This document shows positions 6,100-6,397 of a DNA stretch of 6,397 nt, piece after piece. The notes under the pieces were generated by a model that saw nothing but the letters and a program-made list of their open reading frames with translations, did not search any database and was not told the DNA's origin. A program made the position numbers and the translations under genes. How positions within the stretch are numbered: position 1 is the first letter of the stretch; every line of letters starts with the position of its first letter. Source of the DNA: Caryophanales bacterium UBA7642 (lineage in GTDB: Bacteria > Bacillota_I > Bacilli_A > RFN20 > CAG-288); NCBI GenBank assembly GCA_002483745.1, contig DLIM01000049.1, positions 1-6,397 on the forward strand. The letters run 5' to 3'.

Positions 6100-6110
6100 A
6101 AAGTAAGCAA
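6079..6110. repeat. Inverted repeat flanking the -10 box, likely operator
   Basis: TTGCTTAC (6079-6086) and GTAAGCAA (6103-6110) are perfect 8-bp inverted arms with a 16-base centre holding TATAAT. The left arm lies upstream of the predicted transcription start, so it acts as DNA rather than as an RNA hairpin. This fits binding of a dimeric repressor that occludes the promoter. No regulator gene is in the window. Confidence 0.6.
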
Positions 6111-6114
6111 GAGC

Positions 6115-6123
6115 AAAGGGAGG
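6115..6123 (+). promoter_or_regulatory. Shine-Dalgarno site of the TIR-domain gene
   Basis: AAAGGGAGG lies 8 bases before ATG 6132, a strong site that fixes the start. Confidence 0.85.
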
Positions 6124-6131
6124 ATGATATT

Positions 6132-6397
6132 ATGGGAAAAACTAATCCTTCTTATAAGGAAGTCTTTCTCACCTACAAAAACGGTGAAGTTACTAATAGG
6201 TTAGGGTTAAAGCTAACTACAGCTTTAGAAAAAGCCAATATCACTGTTTATTATTCTATTCGTGATTTAAGTCTTGCCTATAATGACTTTGACCTAATTC
6301 ATAAGGCAACTTTAGTTCTTTTCCTTTACTCTGAAAAATGTAATCATTCAGAAAGAATTCCTAATGAATTAGAAATAACGAAAGACCGTTTAGAAAA
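6132..6397 (+). CDS. TIR-domain protein, 5' part (runs off the window)
   Basis: 88 complete codons are open to the window end. The order of motifs follows bacterial TIR domains: strand A EVFLTYKN (10-17, compare FISYK), helix A with LTTALEKANI, strand B TVYYSIRDL (38-46, compare CWIAPRDI), strand C TLVLFLYSEKCNHSE (60-74, compare VLIFSENSNNSE), then IPNELEIT (76-83). Glu79 sits where the catalytic Glu of NAD-cleaving TIR domains is expected (SARM1 HKEI, plant WCxxE-type). The segment between RDL and strand C is a few residues shorter than usual and lacks the Pro-Gly of the BB loop. TIR domains in bacteria act as NADases or signal producers in defence (Thoeris, TIR-STING, short TIR-pAgo) or as other effectors. 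Partner domains would lie beyond the window. The promoter has an operator-like palindrome. Confidence 0.8.
   Translation, partial: MGKTNPSYKEVFLTYKNGEVTNRLGLKLTTALEKANITVYYSIRDLSLAYNDFDLIHKATLVLFLYSEKCNHSERIPNELEITKDRLE

Overview
The window is AT-rich DNA that looks like a Bacillota genome, possibly an uncultured gut Bacilli/Erysipelotrichales or Mollicutes-related lineage. The evidence is Shine-Dalgarno sites of the AGGAGG type, a MsmX/UgpC-type sugar-ABC ATPase, and a Ser/Asn-rich lipoprotein of the kind common in such genomes. The lineage is an inference; no marker gene is present. Genes are densely packed and no gene-free stretch exceeds about 260 bases. Tryptophan is always TGG and one gene appears to end in TGA, so the standard bacterial code is the better reading.

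Left part, plus strand (1-2036): the 3' part of an SGNH/GDSL-type hydrolase is followed after 32 bases by a UgpC/MsmX-like ATPase. The ATPase has a charged N-terminal extension and an unusual coiled-coil-like insertion in its C-terminal regulatory domain. A perfect 12-bp hairpin terminator closes this unit. A TVP38/TMEM64 (VTT) membrane protein follows (2084-2845). It has no ribosome binding site and an extended -10 box only a few bases before its ATG.

Middle, minus strand (3890-2846): two small metallophosphoesterases of the YfcE/MJ0936 type form a two-gene operon. The downstream one closely resembles E. coli YfcE. The operon faces the VTT gene, and the two stop codons abut with no spacer. 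A terminator-like hairpin for the VTT transcript lies inside the yfcE coding sequence.

Right part, minus strand (5874-3985): a carbohydrate-binding (PF14262, Cthe_2159-like) beta-helix lipoprotein of 629 codons, interrupted by one in-frame TGA at codon 241. Everything after the TGA stays open and family-like, so this is a nonsense allele, a sequencing error or a recoding event. A strong hairpin terminator lies between this gene and the metallophosphoesterase operon.

Right edge, plus strand (6132 onward): the N-terminal part of a TIR-domain protein with a retained candidate catalytic Glu and a strong RBS. Its predicted -10 box sits between the arms of a perfect 8-bp inverted repeat, a likely operator. 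TIR proteins are often NAD-consuming effectors of defence systems, so this truncated gene and whatever follows it are the most promising lead to a system beyond the window.
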